Below are positions 7,144-13,733 of a stretch of DNA of 15,436 nucleotides, in pieces; the stretch's first letter is position 1, and the number at the start of each line of letters is the position of its first letter. The translations under genes were made by a program, and so were the position numbers. The DNA is taken from positions 1 to 15,436 of the forward strand of contig JAEYTN010000312.1 of assembly GCA_023433985.1 (NCBI GenBank), written 5' to 3'. This DNA comes from Pseudomonadota bacterium (GTDB taxonomy: Bacteria; Pseudomonadota; Alphaproteobacteria; Rhizobiales; Devosiaceae). The notes under the pieces are model-generated. The model was not told the DNA's origin. It worked only from the letters and a program-made list of their open reading frames with translations, and did not search any database.

Positions 7144-7271
7144 TCCTCGTGGCAAATTCGGAAGAGGCCCCGCGCGGGCAACGACTCCACCCCCGGCAGT
7201 TACCCCCATGTGCCTGCTTGAGATTCCAAGGCGCAGCGGCCACTTGGGTACGGTAACCGAAAGGAACCGCC

Positions 7272-7931
7272 ATGCCCCGCACCATCAAGGTCGATCTCTT
7301 CACCGATACCGTCTGCCCGTGGTGCCTGGTGGGTTCCGAGCGGCTCGATCAGGCGATCGCGGCGCTGCCCCCCGACGTCACCGTCGAGGTCGAGAACCAT
7401 CCGTTCTACCTCAACCCCAACACGCCCGAGGCAGGCATCGTCGTGGCCGACATGCTGCGCGAGAAATACGGCCGCGATCCCAAGGAGATGTGGGCGCGGG
7501 TAGAAGGTGAGGCGAAGGCCTCGGGCATCGAACTCGACCTCAGCCGGCAGCCGCGCTCCTTCCCCACCCGCAAGGGGCACACGCTGGTCCGGCTCGCCCG
7601 GGACAAGGGCACCCAGCACGCGCTCGCCAACGCCATCGCCTGGGCCTATTTCATGGATCACCAGCTGATCAACGATGACGAGGTGCTGGCAGGTATCGCC
7701 GAAAAGCACGGCTTCACCCGGGCCGAAGCCCTCGATGCGGTGCGCAATCCCCAGGAGCTCGCCATCACCCACGAGCTGGCCGTGTCTGCCGCGCAGCAGG
7801 GCATCCAGGGCGTGCCGTTCTTCATCTTCGACAACAAGTTCGCCGTCTCCGGCTGCCAGCCGCAGGACGTGTTCGGCCGGGCCTTCGAATACGCGCTCGA
7901 TCCGGCAAAGCTCGAGGCGGCCCGCGCCTGA
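7272..7931 (+). CDS. DsbA-family oxidoreductase (FrnE-like)
   Basis: This is a cytoplasmic thioredoxin-fold protein of the DsbA/FrnE family (219 residues) and a probable thiol-disulfide oxidoreductase; the family includes FrnE of Deinococcus and 2-hydroxychromene-2-carboxylate isomerase relatives. It begins IKVDLFTDTVCPWCLVG with the redox motif CPWC at residues 15-18. The inserted helical domain (about 60-160) includes NAIAWAYFMDHQLINDDEVLAGIAEKHGF, here named only by its conserved style, and the cis-Pro loop GVPFF has Pro182. The end FAVSGCQPQDVFGRAF is the usual family finish. There is no signal peptide. ATG 7272 has AAGGAA five bases upstream. It is apparently monocistronic or joined to the small membrane protein gene 71 bp downstream. 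The partner protein is unknown; a role in thiol homeostasis or stress is the family-level expectation. Confidence 0.93.
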   Translation: MPRTIKVDLFTDTVCPWCLVGSERLDQAIAALPPDVTVEVENHPFYLNPNTPEAGIVVADMLREKYGRDPKEMWARVEGEAKASGIELDLSRQPRSFPTRKGHTLVRLARDKGTQHALANAIAWAYFMDHQLINDDEVLAGIAEKHGFTRAEALDAVRNPQELAITHELAVSAAQQGIQGVPFFIFDNKFAVSGCQPQDVFGRAFEYALDPAKLEAARA

Positions 7932-8002
7932 AGCGGCTGCGGCGGCGGAACCGGCCCCCGGGACGTTCATTGCCTTCCGAGATGCAACTCGGAGATGGCG
8001 GG

Positions 8003-8257
8003 ATGGAAAAACAGCTGATGCTGGCCGCAGTCCTCTACCCGGTGGTGAACGCGGTGCTGTTCGGCGCCGGATGCATCGTGGTGCTCAGCCTCTACGAGCC
8101 GAGGGCGGCGGTGCTGCTGCCAATCGTCATCGGCTGGGGCTTTGCGCTCGCCGCCCCCATCTCGTGGCTGCTGGCCCCAAGCCTCAGCCTCGAGCTTTCC
8201 GGCAGGGCCCCACCCAAGGGGCGAGCGGTGGTGCATCGGCTCCGCCGGGACGACTGA
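8003..8257 (+). CDS. Small membrane protein, two transmembrane helices
   Basis: This is an 84-residue product with two hydrophobic helices: about 5-27 (LMLAAVLYPVVNAVLFGAGC...) and about 35-54 (AVLLPIVIGWGFALAAPISW), ending in a basic tail with KGRAVVHRLRRDD. It is probably an inner-membrane protein with a cytoplasmic C-terminus. ATG 8003 is chosen because GGAG lies eight bases upstream; a TTG at 7970 in the same frame adds 11 non-hydrophobic residues. I recognise no domain. It follows the FrnE-like gene by 71 bp and may share its transcript, and a hairpin terminator lies about 95 bp beyond its stop. Coding status rests on the ribosome-binding site and the clear hydrophobic pattern. Confidence 0.7.
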   Translation: MEKQLMLAAVLYPVVNAVLFGAGCIVVLSLYEPRAAVLLPIVIGWGFALAAPISWLLAPSLSLELSGRAPPKGRAVVHRLRRDD

Positions 8258-8351
8258 GACTTATCCCCGTGCCTCCCCGATGCCGCACGATGCACTCACT
8301 AGGCGGCGAGCGCAGGGAGAGAAAAATGTCGGTTAGTAAACGTTCATATAC

Positions 8352-8382
8352 AAACGCCGGCCCCGAAGGACCGGCGTTTTTT
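8352..8382 (+). terminator. Intrinsic terminator after the small membrane protein gene
   Basis: AAACGCCGG (8352-8360) pairs with CCGGCGTTT (8371-8379) around a 10-base loop and runs into T6 on the plus strand. On the opposite strand only TTT follows, so it may also weakly end the convergent DUF992 transcript. Confidence 0.85.
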
Positions 8383-8394
8383 CGTGCCCGGACC

Positions 8395-8427
8395 CGTTCA
8401 GAGTCCGTTCAGGATGCGTTCACTTCG
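8395..8427 (+). repeat. 11-bp-period CGTTCA direct repeats, cluster 2
   Basis: CGTTCAGAGTC (8395), CGTTCAGGATG (8406) and CGTTCACTTCG (8417) have exact 11-bp spacing. A further CGTTCATATAC lies at 8341. The third unit overlaps the stop codon of the DUF992 gene. Positions 8394-8412 match 7094-7112 at 18 of 19 bases, exactly 1300 bp away. Confidence 0.6.
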
Positions 8428-8887
8428 ACAGGGTCAGGCCCGAGAAGGCGACCGAGTAGTTGAGGCCGGTCTGGCCCTGGATCGACCAGGGCTGCAGGGC
8501 GAAGCCGCGACGCGAACCGCCGATCAGCCAGTTGCCACCCAGGCCCACGCCGAGGGTCGCTTCGGCCGAGCCGCCGACATAGGTGCCGGACAGCGAGCCG
8601 GGGCCGTACTTGGTGTTGGAGGCCGAGAAGACCAGCCAGACGATCTCGGTGCGGCCGGTCACGCCGATGTCGAGGCCGAGCTTCTTGATGTTGCCGTAGT
8701 AGCGCTCGGACTTGTACCCGTCGCGCTTGAAGCGGCAGACCATGTCCTTGGACGAGCCGATGATGAAACCGACGCCGCCTTCGACGGAGCAGGTCAGCAC
8801 CCCGACCTTGACCTGGGCGGCGGCCTGGGAAGCGGCAGGAGCCATGAGCGTAAGGGCGGCCACGGCCGCGGCGAGAAGCTTCTTCAT
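8420..8887 (-). CDS. DUF992 family secreted protein
   Basis: This is a 155-residue protein with a Sec signal peptide: MKKLLAAAVAALTLMAPA is Lys-rich, then hydrophobic, with likely cleavage near SQA|AAQ or AAA|Q (residues 22-25). The mature part begins VKVGVLTCSVEGGVGFIIGSS and continues with SKDMVCRFK, GVTGRTEIVWLVF, SLSGTYVGGSAEATLGVGLGGNWL and FALQPWSIQGQTGLNYSV, the pattern of the alphaproteobacterial DUF992 family. Two Cys (33 and 51) could form a disulfide in the periplasm. The many Gly/aromatic strands suggest a beta-rich periplasmic or outer-membrane-associated fold, but no function is known. ATG 8887 has GAGGGA about eight bases upstream, and longer starts would precede the signal peptide. 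It is transcribed alone. Confidence 0.9.
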   Translation of the reverse strand: MKKLLAAAVAALTLMAPAASQAAAQVKVGVLTCSVEGGVGFIIGSSKDMVCRFKRDGYKSERYYGNIKKLGLDIGVTGRTEIVWLVFSASNTKYGPGSLSGTYVGGSAEATLGVGLGGNWLIGGSRRGFALQPWSIQGQTGLNYSVAFSGLTLSK

Positions 8888-8943
8888 TTGTCTTATTCCC
8901 TCAGGAGGTGACGCAATTAGGTTGGGACCCACGCGGGGTCTGA

Positions 8944-8971
8944 AGTCTAGCCCTTGCCGCCAACGGCACAA
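8944..8971 (-). promoter_or_regulatory. Candidate promoter of the DUF992 gene
   Basis: On the minus strand TTGTGC (8971-8966) and TAGACT (8949-8944) have a 16-bp spacer, about 55 bp before the start codon. The match is moderate. Confidence 0.4.
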
Positions 8972-9028
8972 GGTCTGGTTCAGTTCCGGGCAATCCAGGA
9001 TCACGGCCGGGTAAAGGCGGCTTGCAGC

Positions 9029-9057
9029 AAAAACGCCGCCCTTGTGAGGCGGCGTTT
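9029..9057 (-). terminator. Intrinsic terminator of rpsU
   Basis: A perfect 10-bp stem (AAACGCCGCC at 9031-9040, loop 9041-9047, GGCGGCGTTT at 9048-9057) is followed on the minus strand by T5 (9033-9029), 22 bp after the rpsU stop codon. Confidence 0.9.
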
Positions 9058-9078
9058 CTGAATGAATGCTGAACGGTC

Positions 9079-9321
9079 TTACGGCCGGGCGGCGCGAGCG
9101 GCAGCGGCCGGGGAGGGCAGGCCACCTTCGCGCTGGGCGCGCTTGCGGGCCAGCTTGCGGGCGCGGCGCACGGCCTCGGCCTTCTGGCGGGCCTTCTTCT
9201 CGGAGGGCTTCTCGTAGTAGTTCCGAAGCTTCATCTCGCGGAAGACGCCTTCACGCTGGAGCTTCTTCTTCAGCGCGCGGAGCGCCTGATCCACATTGTT
9301 ATCGCGAACAACTACTTGCAA
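9079..9321 (-). CDS. rpsU: 30S ribosomal protein S21
   Basis: This is a small basic protein of the 30S subunit that helps initiation. The family core is unmistakable: [44 protein letters not shown] with the Arg/Lys-rich helix [19 protein letters not shown] after it, then an Ala/Pro tail as in other alphaproteobacteria. No in-frame ATG exists near the conserved N-terminus. A TTG at 9321 gives the usual MQVVVRDNN start (80 residues) with GAAGGG nine bases upstream. A GTG at 9396 would add 25 residues that the family lacks and would lie almost at the predicted transcription start. The gene has its own promoter and terminator, and sits downstream of purE-purK on the same strand. Confidence 0.93.
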   Translation of the reverse strand: MQVVVRDNNVDQALRALKKKLQREGVFREMKLRNYYEKPSEKKARQKAEAVRRARKLARKRAQREGGLPSPAAAARAARP

Positions 9322-9407
9322 GCGCAACCGCCCTTCATAGGTCAGAACTGTTTGATTGAAGCGCCCATAGGACGCCGACCAGCCAGGGCCGGTCACCGTG
9401 GTGCGGC

Positions 9408-9436
9408 TATATAGACCTATCGGAGTGGCTTGTCCA
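9408..9436 (-). promoter_or_regulatory. Promoter of rpsU
   Basis: On the minus strand TGGACA (9436-9431) and TATATA (9413-9408) have a 17-bp spacer, predicting a start near 9401 and a leader of about 80 nt. A 7-bp inverted repeat CGGAGTG/CACTCCG (9421-9427 with 9437-9443) overlaps the -35 box and could end purK transcripts or affect the promoter. Confidence 0.65.
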
Positions 9437-9459
9437 CACTCCGCGCAGCCCGAAAGCGC

Positions 9460-9600
9460 TCATTTTGCGCGCTTTTTGCTGGTGATGCGGTTGATGTGCC
9501 CCATCTTCCGACCCTTGCGAGTCTCTGCCTTGCCATAGGCATGCGGCCGCACCGCGCTGCCGAGCGAGGTGGGAATCGCCCCGATCTCGTCGCCGATCAG
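9460..9600 (-). pseudogene. purK: Out-of-frame C-terminal end of purK
   Basis: After the in-frame TGA of purK (9597-9599) the other frame continues exactly as a PurK C-terminus should: [15 protein letters not shown], then AYGKAETRKGRKMGHINRI and a basic tail, 46 residues to TGA at 9460. Normal PurK proteins read MENLIGD or similar at the join. Here ATG GAG AAC is followed by TGATC, as if one C of AACCTG were missing. Restoring it gives one 362-residue protein, the family's normal length. There is no start codon or ribosome-binding site for this piece alone. Confidence 0.88.
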
Positions 9601-10547
9601 TTCTCCATCACCACGTCGGCCAGTCGCGTGGGGTCGCCCAGCGGCCAGCCGGCAATGGCCCGGATGTGTTGCTCGAACTGGTCGGTGATCGCCACCGCCT
9701 CGGTCCAGTGCCCGGAGTTGTGCACCCGTGGCGCAATCTCGTTGACCAGCAGCTTGCCGCCCTCGAGCACGAAGAACTCCACCCCCAATACGCCGACATA
9801 GTCGAGCGCGGTCACGATCTCGCCGGCGATCTCGATGGCCCGCGTCGCGGTCTTGCCCCTGATGTCGGCCGGCACGGTGGAGGTCTTGAGGATGTGGTCG
9901 CGATGCACGTTCTCGGCCGGTTCGAACGCCGCGACGCTGCCGTCGAGCCCGCGCGCCACGATCACCGAAATCTCGCGGGAGAACTCGATGAACTTCTCCA
10001 GCACCAGCGGCTTGGGGCTCAGGACTTCCCACGCAACCGCGGCATCCTCCATGTTGCGCACGATCCGCTGGCCCTTGCCGTCATAGCCGAGCCGGGTGGT
10101 CTTCAGCACCGCGGGCGTGCCCAGTTCCTCGAGTTCCGCCTCGAGCCGGTCGAGGTCGGAGATCGCGGCGAAGGGCGCCACCGGGATGCGGTTGATGGAG
10201 AGGAAGGCCTTCTCCGCCAGCCGATCCTGCGACACGGCGAGCGCGATGGCTCCTGGCCGCAAGGGCTTGAGGTTGCTCAGGAACTCGGCCGTCCTGGCCG
10301 GCACGTTCTCGAACTCGTAGGTTACCACGTCGACGGCTGCGGCGAAGGCGGCGAGGGCCGCCTGGTCGTCGTAGGCGGCGACGGTCTTGTTGGGGGTCAC
10401 GTCGAAGGCCGGGCTCGCCGCGTCGGGGCAATAGATATGGGTCTTCATCCCCAGCCGCGCGGCGGCGAGTGCCAGCATGCGGCCGAGCTGGCCGCCACCG
10501 AGAATGCCGATGGTGCTGCCCATCGGAAGGGAGGAAAGGTCAGGCAT
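9597..10547 (-). CDS. purK: N5-carboxyaminoimidazole ribonucleotide synthase, C-terminally truncated by frameshift
   Basis: PurK converts AIR, ATP and bicarbonate to N5-CAIR in purine synthesis; PurE then isomerises it. The first 316 residues are intact: the N-terminal dinucleotide-like fold [20 protein letters not shown], the ATP-grasp central domain ([26 protein letters not shown]) and the metal/ATP site [25 protein letters not shown]. The reading frame then stops right after VMEN, about 46 residues early; the missing part lies in the next frame. The lost segment holds the conserved basic GKAETRKGRKMGH motif, which family knowledge places near the substrate phosphate site, so the truncated protein would probably be inactive. 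The start ATG 10547 overlaps the end of purE by 8 bp (ATGCCTGA), giving translational coupling; a second Met at residue 9 has no ribosome-binding site. The cause may be a sequencing error or a real mutation. Confidence 0.92.
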   Translation of the reverse strand: MPDLSSLPMGSTIGILGGGQLGRMLALAAARLGMKTHIYCPDAASPAFDVTPNKTVAAYDDQAALAAFAAAVDVVTYEFENVPARTAEFLSNLKPLRPGAIALAVSQDRLAEKAFLSINRIPVAPFAAISDLDRLEAELEELGTPAVLKTTRLGYDGKGQRIVRNMEDAAVAWEVLSPKPLVLEKFIEFSREISVIVARGLDGSVAAFEPAENVHRDHILKTSTVPADIRGKTATRAIEIAGEIVTALDYVGVLGVEFFVLEGGKLLVNEIAPRVHNSGHWTEAVAITDQFEQHIRAIAGWPLGDPTRLADVVMEN

Positions 10548-11034
10548 CGTCGGTGGGAAACTCGGCTACGGCGTTGGTCTGGTCGGCGCGGAAATCGTCC
10601 AGCGCCTCGGCGATTTCGGGATCGGAGAGGGCAAGGATCGCGGCCGCCAGCAGCGCCGCGTTGATCGCCCCGGCCCGGCCGATGGCCAGCGTCCCGACGG
10701 GGATGCCGGGCGGCATCTGCACGATCGACAGCAGGCTGTCCTCGCCGCCCAGCGCCTTGGTTTCAGCCGGCACGCCGAGCACGGGCAGGGGGGTGAGGGC
10801 CGCCACCATGCCCGGCAGGTGCGCCGCACCGCCGGCAGAGGCGATGATCACCTTGAAGCCCTCGGCCCGGGCGCCCCTGGCGAACTCGTACATCCGCTCC
10901 GGCGTGCGGTGGGCCGAAACGATGCGCGCCTCGTACTCGATCTTCAGCGCGTCCAGCGTCTCGGCGGCATGCCTGAGGTTCGGCCAGTCGGATTGGCTGC
11001 CCATGACGATGGCGACGGGTGGCGAGGTCGGCAC
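10540..11034 (-). CDS. purE: N5-carboxyaminoimidazole ribonucleotide mutase
   Basis: PurE class I converts N5-CAIR to CAIR in de novo purine synthesis, as a cytoplasmic octamer. The 164 residues show all family motifs: MGSQSDW at 11-17, SAHRTP at 40-45 (with the catalytic His), [19 protein letters not shown], and [13 protein letters not shown] followed by [15 protein letters not shown]. The start is GTG 11034, with GGGGGA six bases upstream. It overlaps purK by 8 bp, so the two are one transcription unit. A TetR gene lies 67 bp upstream on the same strand with no terminator seen between. Confidence 0.97.
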   Translation of the reverse strand: MPTSPPVAIVMGSQSDWPNLRHAAETLDALKIEYEARIVSAHRTPERMYEFARGARAEGFKVIIASAGGAAHLPGMVAALTPLPVLGVPAETKALGGEDSLLSIVQMPPGIPVGTLAIGRAGAINAALLAAAILALSDPEIAEALDDFRADQTNAVAEFPTDDA

Positions 11035-11101
11035 GGCTGGTCCCCCGGGTGCTCTGGCCTAAGTCAAACCCATAGGTGGCGGCGCGGCTCAGCGCAAGCG
11101 A

Positions 11102-11818
11102 TCAGGCAGCGCTCGGCGTCGGGTCGAGCACGCAGGCCATGGCTTCGAGCGTACCGGCATCCGCCAGCTCGATCGAGCCCTCGGGCAGCCCCAGGATGCG
11201 GTCGATGACGGTGGCGGTGTAGCGCATCTTGCCCAGCAGCTTCTCGCCCAGCGCCCGGAACTGCCCGGCGTCGCGGGTGTTGCAGAGCTCGGTCAGCAGG
11301 TCGCGGTTGGCCGTCAGCAGGTGCATGATCGTTTCGGCTGCGCTTTCGGGATCGGGTGTCTCGAAGGTTTGCTCCTCCACCCCCTCGACGATGATGCGGG
11401 TGAGGATCGGGCGCACCACGCCCAGCACGGCGCTCTGTGTCTTGTCGTAGAGCTGCAGGTTCTCGGCGCGGAACAGCGGCTCGAACGTGGCGCGCAGCTC
11501 GTTCACGTTCTCCACCTTGTGCCGGCGCATGGTGAAGAGGAAGGCGCTGAGCTTCGAGAAGGCGTCCAGCGTCGGGTCGCGCAGCACGCTCTCGGTCTGC
11601 GCCGCGGTCGCCTCGGCGAATCGGCGGGCGAGCGCCTCAACCAGATCCTCCTTCGATTCGAAGTAGTGGTAGAAGGCGCCCTTCGACATGCCGAGCTCGG
11701 CGATGATGTGATTCACCGACGTCGCGTCGTAGCCACGGCGGCCGAACAGCCTCTGGGCTACGTTCAGCACTTCGTCGCGCCGCGCCGGCACGGGCTTGAC
11801 CATCTGCGGAAACGGCAT
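11102..11818 (-). CDS. TetR/AcrR family transcriptional regulator
   Basis: This is a 238-residue TetR-type regulator. The DNA-binding domain is at about residues 12-58: RRDEVLNVAQRLFGRRGYDATSVNHIIAELGMSKGAFYHYFESKEDL, broken here only by helix boundaries, with the recognition helix around KGAFYHYF. The C-terminal domain is all-helical (AFSKLSAFLFTMRRHKVENV, RPILTRIIVEGVEEQTFETPDPESAAETI) and resembles regulators of the YcdC/AcrR style, but the ligand is unknown. ATG 11818 has GGAGGG six bases upstream; Met6 is an alternative start. A perfect palindrome 24 bp upstream suggests autoregulation. No divergent target adjoins it, so its regulon probably lies elsewhere; purE is the next gene downstream on the same strand. 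Confidence 0.93.
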   Translation of the reverse strand: MPFPQMVKPVPARRDEVLNVAQRLFGRRGYDATSVNHIIAELGMSKGAFYHYFESKEDLVEALARRFAEATAAQTESVLRDPTLDAFSKLSAFLFTMRRHKVENVNELRATFEPLFRAENLQLYDKTQSAVLGVVRPILTRIIVEGVEEQTFETPDPESAAETIMHLLTANRDLLTELCNTRDAGQFRALGEKLLGKMRYTATVIDRILGLPEGSIELADAGTLEAMACVLDPTPSAA

Positions 11819-11841
11819 CGCCTACCCTCCACGGCTCGTCG

Positions 11842-11858
11842 ACCGACCGGCGGTCGGT
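11842..11858. promoter_or_regulatory. Palindromic operator upstream of the second TetR gene
   Basis: ACCGACC-GGC-GGTCGGT is a perfect 7-bp inverted repeat with a 3-bp centre. It lies between the TetR start codon and a consensus minus-strand TTGACA (11884-11879); the -10 position expected 17 bp further would fall on the edge of the palindrome but is a poor match. Such sequences are typical of TetR-family sites. Confidence 0.8.
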
Positions 11859-11919
11859 TTCGCGCCAATGCAAGGATATGTCAAATGTTAAGTCGTGCTG
11901 ACGCGGCACCGAGCAGCAG

Positions 11920-12135
11920 TCAGGCGATGATGTCGGGGAGCAGGATGTTCTCGAGCTGCACGATGCGGTCCTTCAGCGCCAGCTTCCGCTTCTTCATGCG
12001 CTGGATTAGCATCTGGTTGCCGTAGCCCGAGGTCGACAGCGTGTGGATGGCGGCGTCGAGGTCGGCATGCTCCTGCCGTTTGGCGGCCAGCTCGAGGCCA
12101 AAGGCTGCTTCCTGTTCCTTGGTAAGTGGCAGCAT
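11920..12135 (-). CDS. YdcH/DUF465 family small protein (longer form)
   Basis: This is a 71-residue, highly charged coiled-coil protein of the YdcH (DUF465) family, function unknown. The family signature is MKKRKLALKDRIVQLE, preceded by a heptad-like helix (LELAAKRQEHADLDAAIHTL). It ends LLPDIIA, a common finish for this subtype in alphaproteobacteria. Start choice is uncertain: ATG 12135 (MLPLTKEQEAAFG) matches the family length but has no good ribosome-binding site, while a TTG at 12183 has GGGG before it and would add 16 residues. It is divergent from a second member of the family 182 bp away; the gap between contains no promoter I would trust. Confidence 0.85.
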   Translation of the reverse strand: MLPLTKEQEAAFGLELAAKRQEHADLDAAIHTLSTSGYGNQMLIQRMKKRKLALKDRIVQLENILLPDIIA

Positions 12136-12317
12136 GGAGCCGCTACGCAGTCCCTCAAACGGGTCCCGTCGCCCGATTAGCAACGGTTACCCCAGCACAC
12201 CGAAAGTTGCACTCGATTTCGATCACAATGAGGGGGTGTTGCGCGATTGCCAAATCGACACCGTGCGAATTTTTTGTGACGATGCGGCGTCCAGAAAAAA
12301 GCTGCGGAGGAAGTTGT

Positions 12318-12491
12318 ATGACGACCGAAGGCCACCTGGAGGCGCTTACTCGGCGCCACCGCGAACTCGACCGCAAGATCGAGGATGAGTTGAGCCACCC
12401 CAGCCACGACGATCTGTACATCGCGGCGATGAAACGGAAGAAACTGGAGATCAAGGACGAGTTGGCGAAGCTGCAGTTCAGCGACGCCTGA
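12318..12491 (+). CDS. YdcH/DUF465 family small protein (short form)
   Basis: This is a 57-residue charged coiled-coil protein: MTTEGHLEALTRRHRELDRK, then IEDELSHPSHDDLYIAAMKRKKLEIKDELAKL, which is the DUF465 pattern with the conserved MKRKKLxxKDEL block. No function is known for the family. ATG 12318 has a very good GGAGG seven bases upstream, which fixes the start; the frame is open further upstream but does not look coding. It is divergent from the longer paralogue-like gene, and its stop is 27 bp before a hairpin terminator. It is likely a cytoplasmic helical hairpin or dimer. Confidence 0.9.
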   Translation: MTTEGHLEALTRRHRELDRKIEDELSHPSHDDLYIAAMKRKKLEIKDELAKLQFSDA

Positions 12492-12518
12492 GAGACGCAG
12501 GCTCCATTATGCGAGGGC

Positions 12519-12548
12519 AAAGGCCACGGTATCCACCGCGGCCTTTTT
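12519..12548. terminator. Terminator between convergent DUF465 and glyoxalase-like genes
   Basis: AAAGGCC-A-CGGT (12519-12530) and ACCG-C-GGCCTTT (12535-12546) pair with one A-C mismatch on the plus strand, which becomes a G-U pair on the minus strand. T5 follows on the plus strand (12544-12548). The last T is the first base of the stop codon of the convergent gene. Confidence 0.8.
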
Positions 12549-12934
12549 CATTTGAAATCATTGATTTCGAACCAGTACCCGTTCGGGTCCTGCACGAAGA
12601 CGGCACGCATCCCGTCGGGACGGACGTTCACCTCGCCCACCGTACCGGCCATGTTCGAGAACGGCACGCCCGTGGCGCGGAAATGCGCGATCACCGCGTC
12701 GAGGTCGGGAGCCGAGAGCGCGAAGTGGGTGCGCTTTTCCACATGGGTGCGGGATATGTCGCCGGCCTGAATATGGAATCGCTGCGAATTGCCGAACTCG
12801 AACCAGCGGATGTGCCCGCCGCCCATCGGGTCGGGTACCTCGCGGATCTGCAGCACCTCCGTGAGGAACTTCGCCGTCTCGTCGAGGTCGCGGACGAGCA
12901 GCGCGATATGGTCGAGGCGATACGCGATGCTCAT
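12548..12934 (-). CDS. VOC family protein (glyoxalase/bleomycin-resistance fold)
   Basis: This is a 128-residue single-module-length VOC protein with the usual two beta-alpha-beta-beta-beta repeats. Putative metal ligands sit where the fold expects them: His9 (RLDHIALLV), His54 (RFHIQAG; Glu46 is an alternative), His70 (RTHFALSAPDLD) and Glu123 (QDPNGYWFEINDF). The segment DPNGYWFEI is the family's C-terminal hallmark. It could be a glyoxalase I-like lyase or another metal-dependent VOC enzyme; the reaction cannot be read. Its ATG overlaps the stop of the TauE/SafE gene in ATGA (GGAG seven bases upstream), so it is translationally coupled and last in an operon with the Kef-type antiporter. 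Confidence 0.92.
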   Translation of the reverse strand: MSIAYRLDHIALLVRDLDETAKFLTEVLQIREVPDPMGGGHIRWFEFGNSQRFHIQAGDISRTHVEKRTHFALSAPDLDAVIAHFRATGVPFSNMAGTVGEVNVRPDGMRAVFVQDPNGYWFEINDFK

Positions 12935-13701
12935 GCCGTGGCTCCGGTAAAGAAGACCTCGAGGGTTCCATCATAGATGAGCTTCAGTGCCAGCAGGAAC
13001 ACCAGCCAGTAGGTGAGCTGGTAGAATCGCTTCACCGAAATCCGGCGTACCAGCCACACCCCGGCGATCACCCCCGCCACGGCCAGCGGCGCAAGGATCG
13101 CGGCGTGGGTCAGGTTCGAGACGTTGAGCTGCCCAAGGAAGGCGTAGGGCACCAGCTTGGCGGTGTTGACGATGGCGAAGAAGAACGCCGACGTGCCGGC
13201 ATAGAGCACCGGCGTAAGTTTCTGCGGCAGCACATAGATCTGGAACGGCGGCCCGCCGGTATGGCTGATGAAGCTGGTGAAGCCCGCCGCGCCGCCCCAG
13301 AATGCGCCCCAGGGTTTGGAGGGCGGCAGCCCCTCGAGCTTCTTGCGCAGCGGCAGGATGGCGTCGAGCACGAAGAGCAGCGTCAGGATGCCGACGAAGA
13401 GCAGCACCATGGCATCGGAGACGAAGCTCCACAGCACCCAGCCGATGATCGTCCCGACCGCCGCGCCCGGCAGCATGATGCGAAGGATGCGCCAGTCGGC
13501 ATCCTTGCGGTAGGTCCACACCGCGATGGCATCCATCACCAGCAGCAGCGGCAGCAGCATGCCGGCCGCATCGCGGGCTGGCATCACCAGGCTCAGCAGC
13601 GGCACGCCGACCAGCCCGAGGCTGCCGAGCAGGCCGGATTTGCTGAGCGCAACGATGAGGACGGCCAGCGCTGCGATGGCCCAGAAGTAAAGGTCGGTCA
13701 T
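12931..13701 (-). CDS. Sulfite exporter TauE/SafE (TSUP) family permease
   Basis: This is a 256-residue integral membrane protein with about eight hydrophobic helices in two related halves, each opened by a short polar re-entrant-like stretch: ALSKSGLLGSLGLVGVPLLS near residue 20 and GFTSFISHTGGPPFQIYVLP in the middle, the conserved TSUP motifs. The family transports sulfite, sulfoacetate, taurine-derived or other organosulfur anions; the substrate here is unknown. The gene starts 32 bp after the CPA2 antiporter stop and ends in a 4-bp overlap with the VOC gene. No strong ribosome-binding site is visible before ATG 13701, so expression may depend on read-through from upstream. Confidence 0.93.
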   Translation of the reverse strand: MTDLYFWAIAALAVLIVALSKSGLLGSLGLVGVPLLSLVMPARDAAGMLLPLLLVMDAIAVWTYRKDADWRILRIMLPGAAVGTIIGWVLWSFVSDAMVLLFVGILTLLFVLDAILPLRKKLEGLPPSKPWGAFWGGAAGFTSFISHTGGPPFQIYVLPQKLTPVLYAGTSAFFFAIVNTAKLVPYAFLGQLNVSNLTHAAILAPLAVAGVIAGVWLVRRISVKRFYQLTYWLVFLLALKLIYDGTLEVFFTGATA

Positions 13702-13733
13702 GGGAAGGAGCTAAGGGGCGGGAAAATCGGGCG

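Noticed and set aside
8326..8463. A 45-codon plus-strand frame starting MSVSKRSYTNAG after a GGGAGAG sequence
   Set aside because: It reads straight through a strong terminator and the phased repeats, then into the antisense of DUF992; the ribosome-site resemblance is probably chance.
9590..9610. Programmed frameshifting as the explanation of the purK break
   Set aside because: There is no slippery heptamer, and the arrangement is fully explained by loss of one C; a sequencing or real deletion is simpler.
9666..10664. Plus-strand 332-residue open frame opposite purK and purE
   Set aside because: The low-complexity Arg/Gly/His composition is a mirror of well-identified pur genes, and it lacks a ribosome-binding site.
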